In this document: positions 9,763-22,130 of the stretch, in pieces
How positions within the stretch are numbered: the stretch's first letter is position 1
Layout: every line of letters starts with the position of its first letter
From: Eucalyptus grandis
Taxonomy: Eukaryota > Streptophyta > Magnoliopsida > Myrtales > Myrtaceae
Reading direction: 5' to 3'
Assembly (NCBI RefSeq): GCF_016545825.1
Contig: NC_052612.1
Location: 41,833,738 to 41,897,737 of the forward strand
Length of the DNA stretch: 64,000 bases
Program-made: the position numbers and the translations under genes
The notes under the pieces: generated by a model
Databases searched by the model: none
What the model saw: only the letters and a program-made list of their open reading frames with translations
What the model was told of the DNA's origin: nothing

Positions 9763-10751
9763 GGGTGCGTTTGGGAACCACTTTTGGGAAAAGCCTTTAG
9801 GAAAATACAAATACATTTGACTTAAAAGTGTTTTGTAAAATGCAACCGTGTTTGGTAAATTATACTTTGAAAGCTCTTTTTGAAAGTGCTTTGAGCAAAA
9901 TAGTGTTTGGGAAATTACACTTGCAAATGGAGTTTTGTGGTAAAAAAAATTATAAAAAAAAAAAAAAAATGACCTAAGGCAAGGCGTGCCTTCAACGACC
10001 TCCGCGACCGCCGGCGACCTCCGCGACCCGGCGACCTCCTGGCGACCCCGGATCTGGTCGCCGGAGGCCCGTGTCCTGTCGCGCGAGAGGTCGCGCGACC
10101 GATCTCGTTCGCCGGAGGTCGCGCGACCTCGCGGCGACCCGTCCGGCGACCGGATCTCGATCGCCACGAGTCCGCGACCTCCGCGACCGGATCTGGTTGC
10201 GCAGAGTCGCGCGGCCGAGGTCGCCGCGACGAATCCGGTCGCCGCGAGGTCGCCGCGAGGACCCGCGACCTCAGGTGACTGCGACCTCCGGCGGACCCTC
10301 GGCCGAGGTCGCCCGACCCCGAGGCTCGCGACGTCCGGATCACGGTCGCGCGGCCCGGCGAGTTCCGTGCGGAGGTCGCGGTGCGCGGCGACGGTCGCCG
10401 CAACGCCGCGACTCGGGGAGGTCGCCCGACTCTCCGACGAAGGGCGGCGAGGTCGCGGCGTCCACAGTGAGCGGTCGTTCGCGAAGAAGATGAACAGTGT
10501 TCATCCAAGGGCACGCACCTAAAACCAATAATTCATGAGGACAATTTTGGGAAAAAAAAAAAACAGTGCTCCTTAGCATGCCGAAAATCTTGAAAAGCCC
10601 AAGGCAGCCCCCACCTGCCTTGGGCTTTCAGCCTTAAAAATGCTAGCATTTTTGCCTAGGTCCCTTTCAAAGTTTTTGCCAAACACCATTTTTTGTGCCC
10701 AAAGGGCTTTGGACTCCCAAGGGCTTTGGGAAGTGGTTCCCAAACGCACCC
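9763..10751 (+). mobile_element. Non-autonomous foldback DNA transposon, family F1 copy 1
   Basis: The left end GGGTGCGTTTGGGAACCACTT and the right end AAGTGGTTCCCAAACGCACCC are near-perfect terminal inverted repeats. TAT flanks both sides (9760-9762 and 10752-10754), a 3-bp duplication as for PIF/Harbinger-type insertion. Inside are AT-rich arms and a very GC-rich core (9990-10470) built from 'ggtcgcgcgacc'-like modules. The open frames on both strands of the core are Arg/Pro-rich composition artefacts. Two further copies lie at 20715-21832 (inverted) and 60705-61498. Confidence 0.85.
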
Positions 10752-11791
10752 TATATCCGCGAGACTTAAAACACCATCGATCTTGATTCAATTTAATTGG
10801 GATTTAATTGGTTTCGCATGTGTTTCGAAAGATCATTTTACTCTTTTCTCTGCTAATCTATTTCTCTAAAAAAAAGTCATCAACAATCATATCAATGCAT
10901 CACATCAGCCCGTCTCCTAACTGTGAGTGTTTTTTGTCCATCGTCCAAAAGTTTGTGGACCATTTTTAATTTTCGTGTGTCATTTTATGTCGGTAAAACT
11001 TTTTAGTTTTTAGTTTTTAGTTTTTTTTTTTTGAATCGTTGGGGTTTTGGCTGTTGCCGAAGGGAGATTCGAAGTATCAATGCAACATAGTAATTTAATT
11101 AGGTAACATGTGGTCCAACAATTATAAGTAGCTTGAGAAAAAAAGGCTTTCATTAAGGGGTGTTGTTGACACCTAAATTTTACGATCGATCATTTATTTT
11201 ATACATAAAAGTTAGGGACTATACTTTAGCCCCTAAACAAAAAATATTAGTCAATTGCATATAGATGTTCGAAGGGTTATCATCAATTCACTGCATCCAC
11301 GTTAGAATTGGCCTGATATGAGAATGGTCCTCATGGGATTCGGTTACGGAAATCCGCAGTTGTGGGCTCCTTGCCCACTCACGCATTTGCTTGAGTAAAG
11401 TCCAAAAGTTGACCGATTTATCCGTCAAAGAAGAGAAAGGAAGTGAAAATCTTGGAGATATTTGGTTGATTCGATGGACACGAAATGAGGGGGATTGCTA
11501 GTGAGGGGATCGGCAAACATAGATGGAAAGAAAGCAGAAAGGTTTTGCTGAAATTTGTTCTTTCGATGGTTAAAAAAAGGGCTATTGCGGGAAGTGAATA
11601 TAAGCAAAAGGATCAGCAGATTGTTTTTCATATCTTCACACCAAGGGGAACGATATATTCAATACAAAAAGGGGAAAGTGGAATTTCTTCTTCACTGGCA
11701 TGGTCACAGAAAAAATCACAAGAATAGGAAAGAACTAAAACATAATATGTAGATTTATTCTCTTTCCTTGAAAGCCTAGGTTATCCTTACC

Positions 11792-11799
11792 TATAAAAG
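11792..11799 (+). promoter_or_regulatory. TATA box in the solo LTR
   Basis: TATAAAAG in the context 'cctataaaaggaccatc', about 630 bases into the LTR. It is followed about 30-80 bases on by a less AT-rich leader (11820-11900). Typical of a U3/R boundary. Confidence 0.55.
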
Positions 11800-12814
11800 G
11801 ACCATCTATAGACAAGCAACGGAGGGAGCCACACATATCGATACACACGGCCGTACGTAGGGGAGCCTTCGCACGCACACTGAAAAAAGAGAGAAAGACG
11901 AGAAGTCACAGCCAAGTCCCTCTCGCAGCTGTGACCTTGTTATCTCTGTAATCCTCACGTAGCCTCACCACTACGCCTACTCTCACCGTCGCTATTGCTG
12001 ATCCATCAAGAATCCTGCCACCAACGACCCACCTCCAGTCGAGCTCCCAGGAGTGTCCGGCGGTCTCGGCAAGCTCCTCACCAGCACAACTCAGGATCGT
12101 TTGAATCACTTTCATCATGTTTTAGAGCCAGCAAGACTCCTGTGGAGTTCCATCTATGCCCGATGGATTCGCCGATGTCCAGCGAGGCCAATATCTCTCC
12201 ACATACGTGAAAGTCACGCCAAACTTTTGTGGCCACCGCTCGCGAGCCTGAAGTCTGAGCTGCATCTCTCGTTGCCCTGAAGTCCACAGGCAAAACAAGT
12301 ACCACGATTTTGGTGAAATAAGCCCAAGTGGTGGATTTGTCTTCTTCTGGGTGTTATCCAGAGAAAATAAATAGTCAACGTTTCCTTGTCGAGAAACCTT
12401 CACCATTGAGAACCCATGACGATTTGCTGTCCAGCCGAGGTGCGACCTTCGACGATGATCACACGCCAAGGAGCCTCCGATGACGATGGTCGAAAGCTCA
12501 CGACGTTCAGATTTTGGCGGCTCTAACAAAGCTCCACTTGGCAATGCTTGAAGATCAAAATGGAACGAGAGAAAATTTTCTAGGCGTCCTTGATGTGCCC
12601 GAGACCTCCACCGATCCAGTTATTTTGCTTTCGTTTGAATTTTTATCATTGCAGGTCTTCCTTGACCGAATCCAGTCACCGCCCCGGCAGCCAGTGAGTT
12701 TCCCACGACGAGTAACCTTGGTTAGGCCACATCAAGCTGCAACAACGTGTCTGGTCCCATACAACCGAGACCGATCCTGCAAAGTTCTATTCCTTATTTT
12801 TACTGCAGATTTTT

Positions 12815-13863
12815 TTTTTGGCACAGTTTCATCACCCAGTACAGAGAAAAGTACCAAAAAAGTCATAAACCTATTGCATTGGTACCAATTCAGTCCTAAA
12901 CTTTTCAATTGGACCAATTCAGTCCTAAACCTTTTAATATCGGTACCAATTTAGTCCATCTGTTCAATTTTGGCGGGCCGGTGCGACGTGGACGTCGGCC
13001 GATGATTGGGCGCGATGATTGGGCGACGTGGCAATTTTTATGATTTTTTTTTGAATTTTTAAAATTTTTATTGATTTTTATTAATTTTTTTCTTTTTCTT
13101 TTCTACCTTCTTCTTCTGGGGTGGCCGGCGAGGGCCGCCCTCGCCCGGCCTCTCCAGACGCCGGCGGCTTTGCCGGATGCGGCGAGGCCGGGCTCGCCGC
13201 GGCTGGTGAGGCCGGGGCGGAGGCGAGGGCCGCGAAGCCCTCGCCGGCCGCCGGCGAGGTCGCGGCCCTCGCTCGGCCTCGACCGGGGCCGCGGGCGGGC
13301 GGCCTCGCCCGAGATCTGGGCTAAGCCGCCTCACCGCGGCCCCAGTCGAGGCCGAGCGAGGGCCGCGACCCTCGCCGGCGGGCCGGCGAGGGCTTCGCGG
13401 CCCCTCGCCTCCGCCCCCGGCCTCGCCCGGCGCGGCGAGCCGGCCTCGCCCGGATCCGGCGAAGCCGCCTCGCCGGCGTCTGGGAGAGGCGGGCGAGGGC
13501 CACGACCCTCGCCGGGCGGCGGCGAGGGCTTCGCGGCCCTCGCCCGGTGGCCGCGAGCCTCGGTGAGGCTCGCCGCCACCCCGGAAGAAGAGGCAGACAG
13601 AAAAAGAAAAAAATTAATAAAAAAATCAATAAAAATTAATTAAAAAATTCGAAAAATAATAAAAAAATAATAAAAATTGCCACGTCGGCGTCCGGTCACA
13701 CCGCCAACGTCCACGTCGGCACCCGGCCGGCCAAAATTGGCCGGATGGACTAAATTGGTACCGATATTAAAAGGTTTAGGACTGAATGTGTCGATCGAAA
13801 ATTTGGAGGCCAATGTATCAATGCATAGGTTTAGGTTTTTGGCACAGTTTCATCACCCACTAC
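12815..13863 (+). mobile_element. Foldback element with GC-rich core nested in the solo LTR
   Basis: The arms carry an exact 29-base inverted pair ('cttttaatatcggtaccaat' and its complement, extended to 'ttagtccat') at about 12930-12958 and 13745-13773. Outer arms pair as 'ataaacctattgcattg' with 'caatgcataggtttagg'. The core (13120-13570) is almost pure G/C with 'gcgagg' modules, flanked by T-rich and A-rich tracts. Its long frames are Ala/Arg/Pro-rich artefacts. A 28-bp direct repeat with one mismatch ('ggcacagtttcatcaccca') lies at both edges (12815-12842, 13836-13863). That is too long for a normal target duplication. Confidence 0.8.
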
Positions 13864-15853
13864 ATGTAGAAGATGCCACTTTCTTATTTCTTTCGATGTA
13901 TGGAAGTGGCCTAAGAGGGTTGCTCGGTCAAAGTCTTCAGTGGAGGCATCCCTTCTTTTGGGAACAGACGAAAAGCAGGAATTAACCAAGGCATTCTTTA
14001 TCATATTTCATGCTGGCGTTCCTTTAATATTATTAGTCGTGGAGTCCCTGGCGAGTTCATTGACTCGCTGTTGCCCTGCCATGCTGAGCTGTGAAGCCTC
14101 AACGTGAGCTGCTCCGACACCATCCTTTGGCCATACGTCAAGACAAGCTGCGTCCCGTTGAGCTCGTCCCGTTGAGCTCATCCCCGAACCAAGTATCCCG
14201 TGAAATTTCTGTTTTGTAGGTTTGTCGATCGTAAGCACCACCGAGAGACCCATTGGCCAGCATCATTATGAACCACCACATGACCAGCCTGCTCCAAGAG
14301 CCTTAGCCGTGTTCGGTCAAGTTCCCCCGCAAGCCGTCCATTGACAAATTCGAATTTGGAATGTTTTCAGCAATTAGGTAAAAAAATCTCATCTTAATTT
14401 GATTTAAACATCATATTGCCTAGATTGATGAGATTGATATCTAATTTAAGAGGTATAATATTCAATGGGATATATTTCATGATTCGCAACCGCGCCTGGA
14501 TTTTTTATTCCATCTATAAGGCTTTAGATGGAGTAATTAATCAAGTGGGAAAAAAATTGTTATTTTGATCTTTAAGGTTTTAAGATCAATTTATCGATTT
14601 TATTAGCGAGATATTATTCCTTGATATGAATGATATATGATATCTTTGATGATTCTGAATGGCTTGGTGCTTGTCTCGTCTTGATTGTTTTATTTATCTT
14701 AAAATATGGTTGAGTTAGAATATTGCATGTTTTAGGGTTATTTGCATATTTAGACTAAGCATTTTATTTATCATGAATTTTCGAAAAAAAACAAAAATCA
14801 TCATGCATATTGCATATTTCATTTTAAAAAGACATAAATTTAGGATGTTAGATTTTTGTTTCATTAGCTTAAATTGCATGTTTAATTATTTGACATTTTA
14901 AATTATTAAAAAAACAAAAATCATCATGCATATGTCATTTAGAATTATGGCATCCTTTGTACATCATTGCATATTAGGATAAATTGCATATTTCATTTTA
15001 AATTTAGATTGATTTAGATGGACTACATCTTAGGTTAGAGATTGATAGGTTAAGATAATATCCTGATTTAAATTAGGGTTTAGCCTGACCTAATCCTTAA
15101 TATAATTTGGATAGAATCTTAATTTAGCTAGATAATTTTTCACATCTTTCTAATTTTGAATTTCATAAAAAAAAATACAAAAAAATGTCATAGGGTAAAT
15201 TATTTTATTATTTAGGATAAAATGCATTCTTTTAGGAAAAAGAAAAAAATGTCATATGCACGTCATTAGGGTTATATTCATTGAAATGCATGCCATTTAG
15301 TATTTTTGCTAGGCCCATTTAATTAGAAATTACATGTCATTAGAATTAGGTCATTTAGTTAATATTGCATTGCATATTGCATGATTTTCGTTAATTAAGT
15401 GAAAACAAAAAAAGAAATTGCGTGTTAATTAAAAATCATATCTAGGGTTATTGATGTGGATTTTAATTTAACATTGTAGATGTTTTCGTTGTTTCGAGAT
15501 AAGTTTTTGCAATTTATTTATTATTTATCTGGGCGTTAAATTGGTGGATTGCGCACCCGCATGATTGCCTCACATGTTAGGGAAGTAAATTTAAAATCAA
15601 TTCAAGTTGCCTGCAAAAATATTTTTGAAAATAAAAGAATGGTACCGAAAGGGCATTAGAGAAATCTAGTGTAACCAAGTCCCCGTACTCCATAGTCTCT
15701 AGTTCGTAAGAGTAAAATAATTCTCCCGTTATTTTACTTGAGTTTTCAATCGACCCACCAAAAATAGATTAGTGGCGACTCCTAGATAAAATCCATTTGC
15801 ATGTTAAGAACTTAAACATAAGTCGCGAATTGGTATGGGCGTAGGAGAGCTCG

Positions 15854-18800
15854 TGTGACATCCCGATTTTCCAATTCTATTTTCAATAAATTGAGACGAG
15901 CATTTCGTTGGCATGTATATAGTTCTTTTCCTTGAGTCGGCCACTCATGTGAAAAATAGTCTATCAGGTGAAGCCGTTAAGAGATTCTAATGCATCAGAC
16001 TCGAGAATTTGACTAGGAAGCGACCTTTCGATCGAGCTAATCTGCAAGGGTCATTACGGCACAATTAAAAATCGATTAGAGACCGGAGATAGGTCGACTC
16101 GACGGAGGCATGTGATCAAGTGTGGGTGATTCCACCAGATCGCACAATTCTGGTCGATCGGCACTAGACCGACGTTTCTGTCGATTGGGTACCTTGTGTT
16201 CGTATTTGAAACTTTTAGATTACCCCGACAACCAAGAGTCGACAATGCCAAAGATGTACATTGTGGCTTGATCGATCACATGTCAAATGTATGAAAATTT
16301 CTAAAACTACCCGGTAGATTAGAATGCACTAATATTGTGCTAGAGTAAAATTAACCGTGAATTGAGATCAATTCCAAAATTGGAAGTCTGGTGTGTCACA
16401 AATCATTTTAGGATCATTGACTCATCTTTGGAAGATTTTTTATGCAAGCCGAGCTTTTCAGCAAAATAATCAAGGTATGGTTAATTTGGTTTGGAAATTT
16501 TTTTTTTTTTGGTAAAGATTAATTTGGTTTGGAAAATTGGTAGGCTTGCTTTTGGTGGTATTTCTGAGATCAAGATAGTACTTTGGTCAAGTAAATATGT
16601 GAATTGAAGGATGGTGACATTGAATTAATTTTATGGACTTCAGTTTGACTCAATTGGAAGAGAATTGAATGAAATTGGAGAAATTAGTGTACGAGATTTC
16701 ATGCCACGGCGGAAAAATAAATTGCACCTATTGAATATTGTTGTGGGAGAAATTGAGATAGTGGTGATGTCATGGTGTGGGGCAAGAATGGCTAAGATAT
16801 TGACAAGTGTAAGGTGGAGATTTGTTCCCCAAAAAGGTGACCTATCACCATCATCTTCAAGCTTGGGAAGAGAGAGAGAGAGAGGGGAGAGGAGATGCTC
16901 GTGTGACCAGCCGACCGGACGCCACCCCCTTCGCCGCTCGACACCGCCAGCTTCGCCGGAGAAGCTCGCCACCGCCGTCGTCTGTGCGCGTCGCCTGCGC
17001 ACCGCGCCCGCTCGCCATAGTCTCGCTCGCCTCTTCGCTTCGCCTCAGCCCGCGTCTCCAGCCTTCGTCCATCGACCAGCAGCCAGCTCGCCATCGCCAA
17101 GGTCGCCGGGAGACCCGCCGGTTCGCCGCCGCTTCCTCACGCCGAGTTGCCGCCGCTCGTCTCCGTTGATCTCACGCCCGACCAACCACCGGTGCACCTC
17201 CGTTGGCCTCAACCAGCAGCAAATAAAAATGGGTTTCTTAGCTCGTGTTTGGCCCGTTTTGGTCGGCTTCTCGACCCCGAATGCTTGGCCCACTTTGAGG
17301 AAAGTTGTTCCCCTCGGCGTCCCCGTCGTTTTGGTCCACTCGGTTCGTTAATCGGATGAGTTTAATTCACTAAATCTTGATTAGATGGTTAATGATGCCC
17401 TAAGTGTGCTTAGTCTAAGTTAAGTAAACTTAGATGGTTAGTTTAGTTTATTTAATTGTGAATTAGATTAAGAGGTTGGTTTAATTTAAAGTATGTTTAG
17501 TTAAGGTTAAGTTGATGTTTATATTAGTATAATGGTGATTTGATATAAATGAATACTTTTAGATTAAATAAATATTTCGAAATTTTTCAATAATTTAATA
17601 ATATGTTATTATTCGAAATTATTAAAATATTAGTATTTAATTATTTTCGGAATAAATTTAATTATTTATTAAATTCAAAATTTTGTTGGACCTTATTTTC
17701 TCAAAATTTCGCGTTGATCGCTTCTTGTGTATTCAGAATTTGAAATTGATGATTGTATATTATAAATTGAGTGTGGATCGTGAAAAATATGGATATTATT
17801 AGTTAATTAATTTCCGGAATAAAATTAATTATTTAATAAATTTCGAAAATTATTTCGGGACCTTATTTTCCCAGAATTTTGTGCTGATCATTTGTTGTGC
17901 ATTTAGAATTTGAATTTGATGAATGGATGTGGCAAATTGAGTGTTGATTGTGGTAAATAGAGATTTTATTTATAAAAACCCAAGTGTCGGTTTTTGATGC
18001 AAAAATTGGATTTTAATGATTATATTAAATAGTGGGGTTTGAAAAGGTGAGATATTGGCTTTCTGGTTCGAAATTAATGTGCTCCCACACACGTGAGTAA
18101 TTTATGGAATATTTTTAATATGAAGAAAAATGGCCGAGATCACTATTTTAAGTGGAAGCATTGAGTGAAATGTAAAGTGTCCCGAGCCGAATATGAATTG
18201 TTGTGTGATAATTAAGAGGAGATCGTCCCCGGGCTGTTGAGCCGGACTTGCCCCTATATGGGATGCCCACGCAGTGGTTGCGGGTCGCATTGATTACGGC
18301 CCATGCTCCTTTGGGAACGCCGTCGATGTCGACGAAGCCGCTCCAAGGTGGGGAGGCGATGCCTGGCTATATGCTAGTAGATAGCCAAACGCAAATAGGC
18401 TATGCCCTTGTGTGTGATGAATAATAATTGGAATGCGTGCTAAATGCGATTGTGATTTATATGAAAGTGATGGCGTTCCAATTGTTTGAATTATTATTAC
18501 TACCTGAGATTGTATGATACAAATTGTGCTAATCTGCAGTAAGGAATTAAGACGAGGTAAGTCTTTTGTGTGATGTGGCTAGGCCACCTGGGGTGTATTT
18601 TCTTTCTAATAGAGGTTTAGGGGGTTGAACTTGCTGAGACAATGTCTCATCCCGATTGTGGGATTAAAATTTCCAGGTCCCCGGTGGACGAAGCAGCCAG
18701 ATAACTTTGGTTGGCTTTGAAGAGTTGCAAAGGTGAAGTCATAAAAATTGGAGAACGTGTCTGACTTGTAGGTCGTAAGGCAATTCCTTTTTAAGAGCCG

Positions 18801-19033
18801 GTCTTTTGTAGACTTTTGGCCGTAGACCTCTGTTGTAATTCTGTTGAATTATGAAAGTGTTATGTTGTGGTTTTGCTCCCTGCTTTTTCTATCCTGTATT
18901 TCATTGTCAGGGGTTTTATAATACGTTCCGCTTGCGCTATAATAAATGAATGGGGTCGGCGACACTACCTGAGAATGTCGCATTTGCATGACCATGGTGG
19001 GATGTTGGCGTGCTCGAGATTCGGGGCGTGACA
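15854..19033 (+). mobile_element. Solo LTR, 3180 bp, of a Ty3/Gypsy (Del/Tekay-like) element
   Basis: Begins TGTGACATCCCGATTTTCC and ends GGGGCGTGACA. GCTCG is exactly duplicated on both sides (15849-15853 and 19034-19038). The TGTGACATCCCG...GGGGCGTGACA ends resemble those of long Tekay/Del chromovirus LTRs. No internal domain is present. A CT/GA-rich transcribed-looking segment (16850-17170) and a GC-rich cluster of open frames (16900-17340) lie in the middle. I read these as LTR promoter/leader sequence, not a gene, because no protein family is recognisable. Inserted into the older solo LTR 11164-19109. Confidence 0.85.
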
Positions 19034-19114
19034 GCTCGAGCTAAGTTAGACTTAGTAATCCATTAGTCAAACCCTAGGTGGTTCACACCCCAAAAAATTG
19101 GTCGCGATAGGTGT

Positions 19115-19517
19115 CCATCTAAATAGTATCAACACTAACACGCGGCATACAACACGACATGATATGGCATATCAATATGTCATTTCTAAAAAAAAATAGA
19201 AATTGTTACATATTGAGATACGTTACATATTAAATGTATATTTTTATATATTTTTATGATTATTTTAATTCAAATTCACAAGTAAATAAATAATAAAAAG
19301 AGAGTTTATAATGAATTTACACTAAAAATATTAATTCACAATTTGTCATTATCATCCATTATTTTAATTTGACATATTCAATTACATTTCAATTATCCAT
19401 AAAATTTGGAGGAAAAAAAAAAAGCAATCTACATTCTTTTTAATGAACTCTTTTGGAAAATTGGAATGAAAAATCTTATTTGAGATTTGCTCCACTTCCA
19501 TCAAATGGGGTTTCTTA
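19115..19517. other. AT-rich spacer, no gene seen
   Basis: Contains 'acacgacatgatatggcatatc' and A-tracts. No open frame or repeat structure of note. Confidence 0.5.
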
Positions 19518-20408
19518 TGGGGAAAATGTCACAAATAATCCCTGAACTTTCATATAATATTCAATTTTATCTATGAGTTTTCGATTTGCTCAATTTGGTC
19601 CATAAACTTTCATTTAATGTTCAATTTCATCCATGAGCTTTTGATTTGCTCAATTTGGTCCATGAACTTTCATCTAATATTCCATCTACTCCCTAACTAT
19701 TTGAAAATTGACCAATTTCTCTTTTTTTTAAATACCAAACTGTTTTTTATAAATAAAAAAAATACCAAACTGGGTTTTTTTTTTTGGTTGAAAAAATACC
19801 ACATTTATGCAAAGTAATAAAGGTCAATATTTCTTTCATTTCTCCATATTAAAAACAAATGGAAAAAGGGATAGTAATAATAAACAAAGGTGAATCTTGC
19901 ATTTTGATTTCTTTTTTGTATATGCAAATTACTTGAATAATGTACAAAAGCCCATCAATCGATTTTTCCCTTTTCGGTGAAGTCCATAAAAAAAATCGAT
20001 TGATGGGCTTTTGTACATTATTCAAGTAATTTGCATATACAAAAAAGAAATCAAAATGCAAGATTCACCTTTGTTTATTATTACTGTCCATTTTTCTATT
20101 GTTTTTAATATGGAGAAAGGAAATAAATATTGACCTTTATTACTTTGCATAAATGTGGTATTATTTTGACAAAAAAAGAAACCCAATTTGGTATTTTTTT
20201 TTATAAAAATAAATTTGTATTAAAAAAGGAAATTTGTCAATTTTCAAATAGTTAGGGACTAGATGGAACATTAGATGAAAGTTCATGAACCAAATTGAGC
20301 AAATCGAAAGTTCAAGAATGAAATTGAACATTAGATGATTGAAAATTGAGCAAATAGATGAATGGAATCGTTAAATGAAAGTTCATGGACCATTTGTGAC
20401 ATTTTCTC
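19518..20408. mobile_element. Giant hairpin (MITE/foldback) with perfect 95-bp central stem
   Basis: The whole 890-bp segment is an inverted repeat. Outer arms pair imperfectly ('aaaatgtcacaaat' at about 19520 with 'atttgtgacatttt' at about 20390; 'aactatttgaaaattgac' with 'gtcaattttcaaatagtt'). The inner 95 bases 19873-19967 and 19991-20085 are exact reverse complements around a 23-base loop. The open frame on the minus strand at 19849-20061 is simply the palindrome read through. A transcript would form a dsRNA hairpin able to feed small-RNA production. Confidence 0.9.
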
Positions 20409-20714
20409 TTTCTTATATGTACGGAAGAGAAACAAAGCAAGAGATAAATTTGTTCTAAAGAAAATTAACTATGAAAATAATATAACAAGTATGAATATAG
20501 TATCGCTACAAAGAGATCATTTGGGTTATTAGAAATATACAAATAGAAAAAAAAATATTAGAAATGTTCTTTTTGGGATTGATAAAGACATTTATGTACA
20601 TTTGCAAGGCTCCTCATTCTCTGTGCTCGACTAGAATTGGTTTGAAAGGAGCTCTTGTTTTCTTAAATTACTATGACTCAAGTAGAAGAATTCTCATCAT
20701 TGTTAGATAACTAT

Positions 20715-21832
20715 AGGTGCATATGGGAGTGGCCTTGAGAAGCCACTTTGAGCCCCTAAAGATCTTTGGGCCAATGTTGGGGTGTTTGATAAAAAAATTT
20801 CACCTCTCATTTGGAGAATGCTAGCCTTGTGAAGGCCGAAAGCCTAAGGTAGGTTGGGGGCTGCCTTGGCTTTCAACCTTCTTGGCATGCTAGAGGGAGT
20901 AAAATAAAAAATTTCTTTCTAAATTATCCTCATTGGTTTTTCGTTTTCCGATTTTGTCCTCACTATTCATCATCATCTTCTTCTTCTTCTTCTTCTTCTT
21001 CTTCTCCGTGAGCAGTAGTCGATGAAGGGCAAGCAGTTGCACGGCAACCGTCGTCGGGGGGAGGTGCGACCATCGCTGGGGGGTGGTATGACCGCCGCGC
21101 CATCTGAGTCGCGATGAGGTTTGGGTCGCCGACCTTGCTGCGACCTAGATCTGGGGCAGTAGGGTTGCCAGAGGACCTTGCCGCCCCCGATCCGGGTCGT
21201 GCAACCTCGTCGCCCCAGATCCGAGGGCGGCGAGGTCGCGCGACCCCACGACTCTGATCTCGGGCAATGAGGTCCTCCCATGACCTCACCGCCCCAAATC
21301 TAGGTTGTAGCGGGGTTGCTAGAGGTTGCAGCGACATCGCGTGACCCCGCTACGATCGAGATCTGGGGGCGGCAAGAGCCCCAAATCTAGGTCGTGGCGG
21401 GGTCGCCAGAGGTCGCCTGACCTCAAGTGACCTTTGCCGGTGGTCTTCGGGGGTCACCGGAGGTCGCCCGACCTCGGGTGGCCTTTGCCGGACCTCGAGC
21501 GGCCTTTGTCGTGGTCTTCGGGGTTGTCGAAGGTTGCCCGACCCTAAGCGGCCTTTGCCGGGGTCGCTCGACCTCAGGCAACCCTCCCCAATCGTCTCCG
21601 GGGCTGCCTAAGTTAGATGTTGGCCGCTGGCAACAAATTTCGATCGCCGGCTGTCATTGCCCCTATCGGTCAATTTTCTTTATTTTTCTTTTGATAATTT
21701 TTTTTATCACAAAAAGTCCTTTTGCAAAATATATTTTTTCCAAACACTACTTGCATTCTGAAAAGCCTCTTTAACCCAAAGAATTTTGCATTTTCCTAAT
21801 GGCTTTCCCCAAAAGTCCAACCAAACACACTC
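20715..21832 (-). mobile_element. Foldback DNA transposon, family F1 copy 2 (inverted)
   Basis: Ends are degenerate forms of the family termini ('aggtgcatatggga' left, 'ccaaccaaacacactc' right), with TAT left and TAC right as the probable target triplet. The 'gaaagcctaaggtagg...ggggctgccttggctttcaacc' arm lies on the left, the reverse of copies 1 and 3. The core (21000-21600) is rich in 'ggtcgcgcgacc'/'gaccttgcc' modules. It includes a (TTC)n microsatellite at about 20977-21005. Long frames in the core are artefacts. Confidence 0.75.
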
Positions 21833-22130
21833 TACATCAACTTATTTGACCCCTCTCTCATCTTGTGCGAAAAAAATTATCTAAAAAATCTTAAAATTAT
21901 TATATTTTTATCAATTCAGTTTTAAATTTTTTAATTTTACCAGTCGAGTCTTAATTTTTTTTACATTTTATTAATTGAATCTATCTGGCTTACTTTGGTT
22001 AGAAATCGCCAAGGTGGATGCTGACCGTTATACATAATATGAATGGCGCCAACGTCATATAGATAATTTTTAATAATTTTTTTAATGATTGTTTTGAATT
22101 TAAGGCACTTGGCTGGACAAACAGAGATGG
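21833..22130. repeat. Fragment of a foldback-element arm
   Basis: 'tcaattcagttttaaat', 'ccagtcgagtctta' and 'ttaattgaatctatctggctt' are decayed versions of the arm modules in the elements at 12815-13863 and 46270-47060. The opposing arm is missing. Confidence 0.45.

Larger units (their letters stand above)
11164..19109 (+). mobile_element. Large solo LTR (Ty3/Gypsy, possibly Tat/Ogre-type), interrupted by two insertions
   Basis: Starts TGTTGACACCTAAATTTT and ends GGTCGCGATA (expected CA mutated to TA). GGTGT is present immediately before (11159-11163) and after (19110-19114), a 5-bp target duplication. Subtracting the nested solo LTR (15854-19033 plus one TSD) and the foldback element (about 12843-13863) leaves about 3.7 kb, within the range of giant Tat/Ogre LTRs. 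No gag-pol and no second LTR is present, so this is the product of LTR-LTR recombination. A TATA box lies at 11792-11799. AT-rich 14360-15460 has diverged repeats of 'acaaaaatcatcatgcatat'. Lineage assignment is inference; the solo structure rests on the TSD. Confidence 0.75.

Noticed and set aside
9986..10522. Long Arg/Pro/Ser-rich open frames on both strands
   Set aside because: They lie in the GC-rich core of a foldback transposon; open frames on both strands come from lack of A/T-rich stops.
13068..13643. 190-codon frame and its antisense partners rich in Ala/Arg/Pro
   Set aside because: Core of the nested foldback element (12815-13863); repetitive 'gcgagg' modules, no family resemblance.
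16640..17351. Possible gene in the GC-rich middle of the 3.2-kb LTR
   Set aside because: Overlapping unrecognised frames within a TSD-defined solo LTR; better explained as promoter/leader sequence.
19849..20061. 70-codon minus-strand frame
   Set aside because: It is the centre of a perfect palindrome read through.
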